Positions 63,275 through 64,000 of a DNA stretch of 64,000 nt are shown here, one piece after another. The notes under the pieces are model-generated. The model was not told the DNA's origin. It was given only the letters and a program-made list of their open reading frames with translations, and searched no databases. Position 1 is the first letter of the stretch, and each line of letters begins with the position of its first letter. The position numbers were made by a program, and so were the translations under genes. Source of the stretch: Acidianus sp. HS-5 (GTDB lineage Archaea; Thermoproteota; Thermoprotei_A; Sulfolobales; Sulfolobaceae); NCBI RefSeq assembly GCF_021655615.1, contig NZ_AP025245.1, positions 806,001 to 870,000 of the forward strand, given 5' to 3'.

Positions 63275-64000
63275 TTTACGTTATTATTACCTACCCTTGT
63301 CTCTTCAGGCTCCTTCTCCTTACACTTAGAGGAGGAATACCTGCAGTTTTCACTATAAGGACAACCTTTGCCTAAATGATTAATTGAGATTTCACCCCTT
63401 ATTAAGTCCAAAGTATAAGGATGATATACTTCATTTATATTAACTCCACGTTCAACTATTTTACCTCTATAAAGGACGACGAATTCATCAGAGATTCTTG
63501 AGATTACTGCAGGATCGTTATCTAAAACTATGAATTTTGATGATAAAATACTTTCTAAATCTATTATTGAATTGATTATTACTGCTCTACCATTATCATT
63601 GATACCAAACTCTATATCATCAATTAAAACATATTTAGGTTCTAAGAAAGTAGCTAAAGCCAAAGAGACTTTCTTAGCCTCTAAAGGGGTCAATTGGTAA
63701 GAGAATTTCTCCAAGATAGATGAGTTAAGTCCTAAAATTTTTATAAATTCTTTTGCAATATCTAAAGAAAAACTGTAATTTCCTATGTTATGAGATACTG
63801 CTATTTCAGCAAAATGAGAAGCTATATTATAAATTGGATTAAACATAGAATAAGGATTGTAAAATACTGCTGAAATTTCCTTCCATCTTATGTTATTGGC
63901 ATTATCTTCTTTAATTTCATTACCATCAAGTAATATCTTACCTTTCTTCGGCTTTTTCAAAAGCAATGAATAAAATATTATTTCCTCCTTACCGCTATCT
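63247..64000 (-). CDS. Opp/Dpp-type ABC ATPase-like protein, degenerate, cut by window edge
   Basis: The frame is open to the right edge. The N-terminal end reads DSGKEEIIF, where Walker A should be G-x4-G-K-S/T (the residue after GK is Glu). The signature place is QLTPLEAKKVSLAL, Walker B is VLIDDIEFGI (Glu replaced by Ile after an Asp-Asp), and the switch place LDNDPAVI has Asn for His. The C-terminal cysteine cluster is intact: CPYSENCRYSSSKC and VKCLLYSWLK. With the next gene it forms the nucleotide-binding half of an Opp/Dpp-like system; permease and binding-protein genes would lie to the right of the window if they exist. Confidence 0.68.
   Translation of the reverse strand, partial: DSGKEEIIFYSLLLKKPKKGKILLDGNEIKEDNANNIRWKEISAVFYNPYSMFNPIYNIASHFAEIAVSHNIGNYSFSLDIAKEFIKILGLNSSILEKFSYQLTPLEAKKVSLALATFLEPKYVLIDDIEFGINDNGRAVIINSIIDLESILSSKFIVLDNDPAVISRISDEFVVLYRGKIVERGVNINEVYHPYTLDLIRGEISINHLGKGCPYSENCRYSSSKCKEKEPEETRVGNNNVKCLLYSWLK

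Overview
The window is chromosomal DNA of a thermoacidophilic archaeon of the order Sulfolobales. Evidence: AT-rich sequence, archaeal TATA boxes about 25 nt ahead of leaderless starts, frequent GTG/TTG starts, and proteins recognisable as Sulfolobales types: Hje resolvase, the RadA paralog next to a small tyrosine phosphatase, Hel308, the three-subunit acyl-CoA carboxylase, the 3-hydroxypropionyl-CoA synthetase type of AMP-forming ligase, a CARF ring-nuclease-like protein, DUF3834, DUF763 and PaREP1. The exact genus cannot be fixed by reading. There are no rRNA or tRNA genes, CRISPR arrays or insertion sequences that I can see. Coding density is very high; several convergent pairs overlap, four of them through interlocked stop codons.

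Layout. 1-8.7 kb: a cut-off membrane protein, a sugar-kinase-like ATPase, a LutA/LutB-type iron-sulfur pair, an unusual CLC channel, a HEPN/nucleotidyltransferase pair and an ADP-forming acyl-CoA synthetase. 8.9-17.3 kb: a ribbon-helix-helix protein with a small overlapping ORF, an MBL-fold hydrolase, an amino-acid permease, a 3-hydroxypropionyl-CoA/acetyl-CoA synthetase, glucose dehydrogenase and a secreted protein. 17.5-24.8 kb: a nucleotide-sugar epimerase, an ECF-type transporter operon, hje, an Lrp-like regulator, a zinc-ribbon protein, LeuC/LeuD and a frameshifted BluB/nitroreductase gene. 24.8-32.2 kb: tandem PaREP1 genes, a DUF123 protein and a large pair of secreted proteins, an S53 protease with a PNGase-A-like glycoamidase. 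32.3-41.3 kb: AP endonuclease, NifX-like and DsrE proteins, a probable C/D box sRNA, an aminotransferase, a phosphodiesterase, a HypE-like protein and a leftward group tenA-DUF3834-guaAA-nadC headed by a CARF ring-nuclease-like gene. 41.3-51.1 kb: VapBC-like pair, RadA paralog, phosphatase, endonuclease V, isochorismatase-family hydrolase, DHH phosphoesterase, peroxiredoxin, citrate synthase and a PiT phosphate transporter with its PhoU-like partner. 51.1-64 kb: Hel308, acyl-CoA carboxylase (three subunits), an ABC importer, an FlK-like thioesterase, a second Ski2-type helicase, DsrE, and two Opp/Dpp-type ABC ATPases whose ATPase motifs are worn away.

Together the genes cover central carbon metabolism and CO2 fixation (carboxylase, 3-hydroxypropionyl-CoA synthetase, citrate synthase, glucose dehydrogenase), DNA repair (Hje, Hel308, RadA paralog, endonuclease V, ExoIII), cofactor salvage (TenA, NadC, possible nicotinamidase) and extracellular glycoprotein breakdown. 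The items most worth following up are the C/D box sRNA candidate, the ring-nuclease-like gene without any CRISPR neighbour, the degenerate ABC ATPase pair, the altered CLC filter and the protease/glycoamidase operon.
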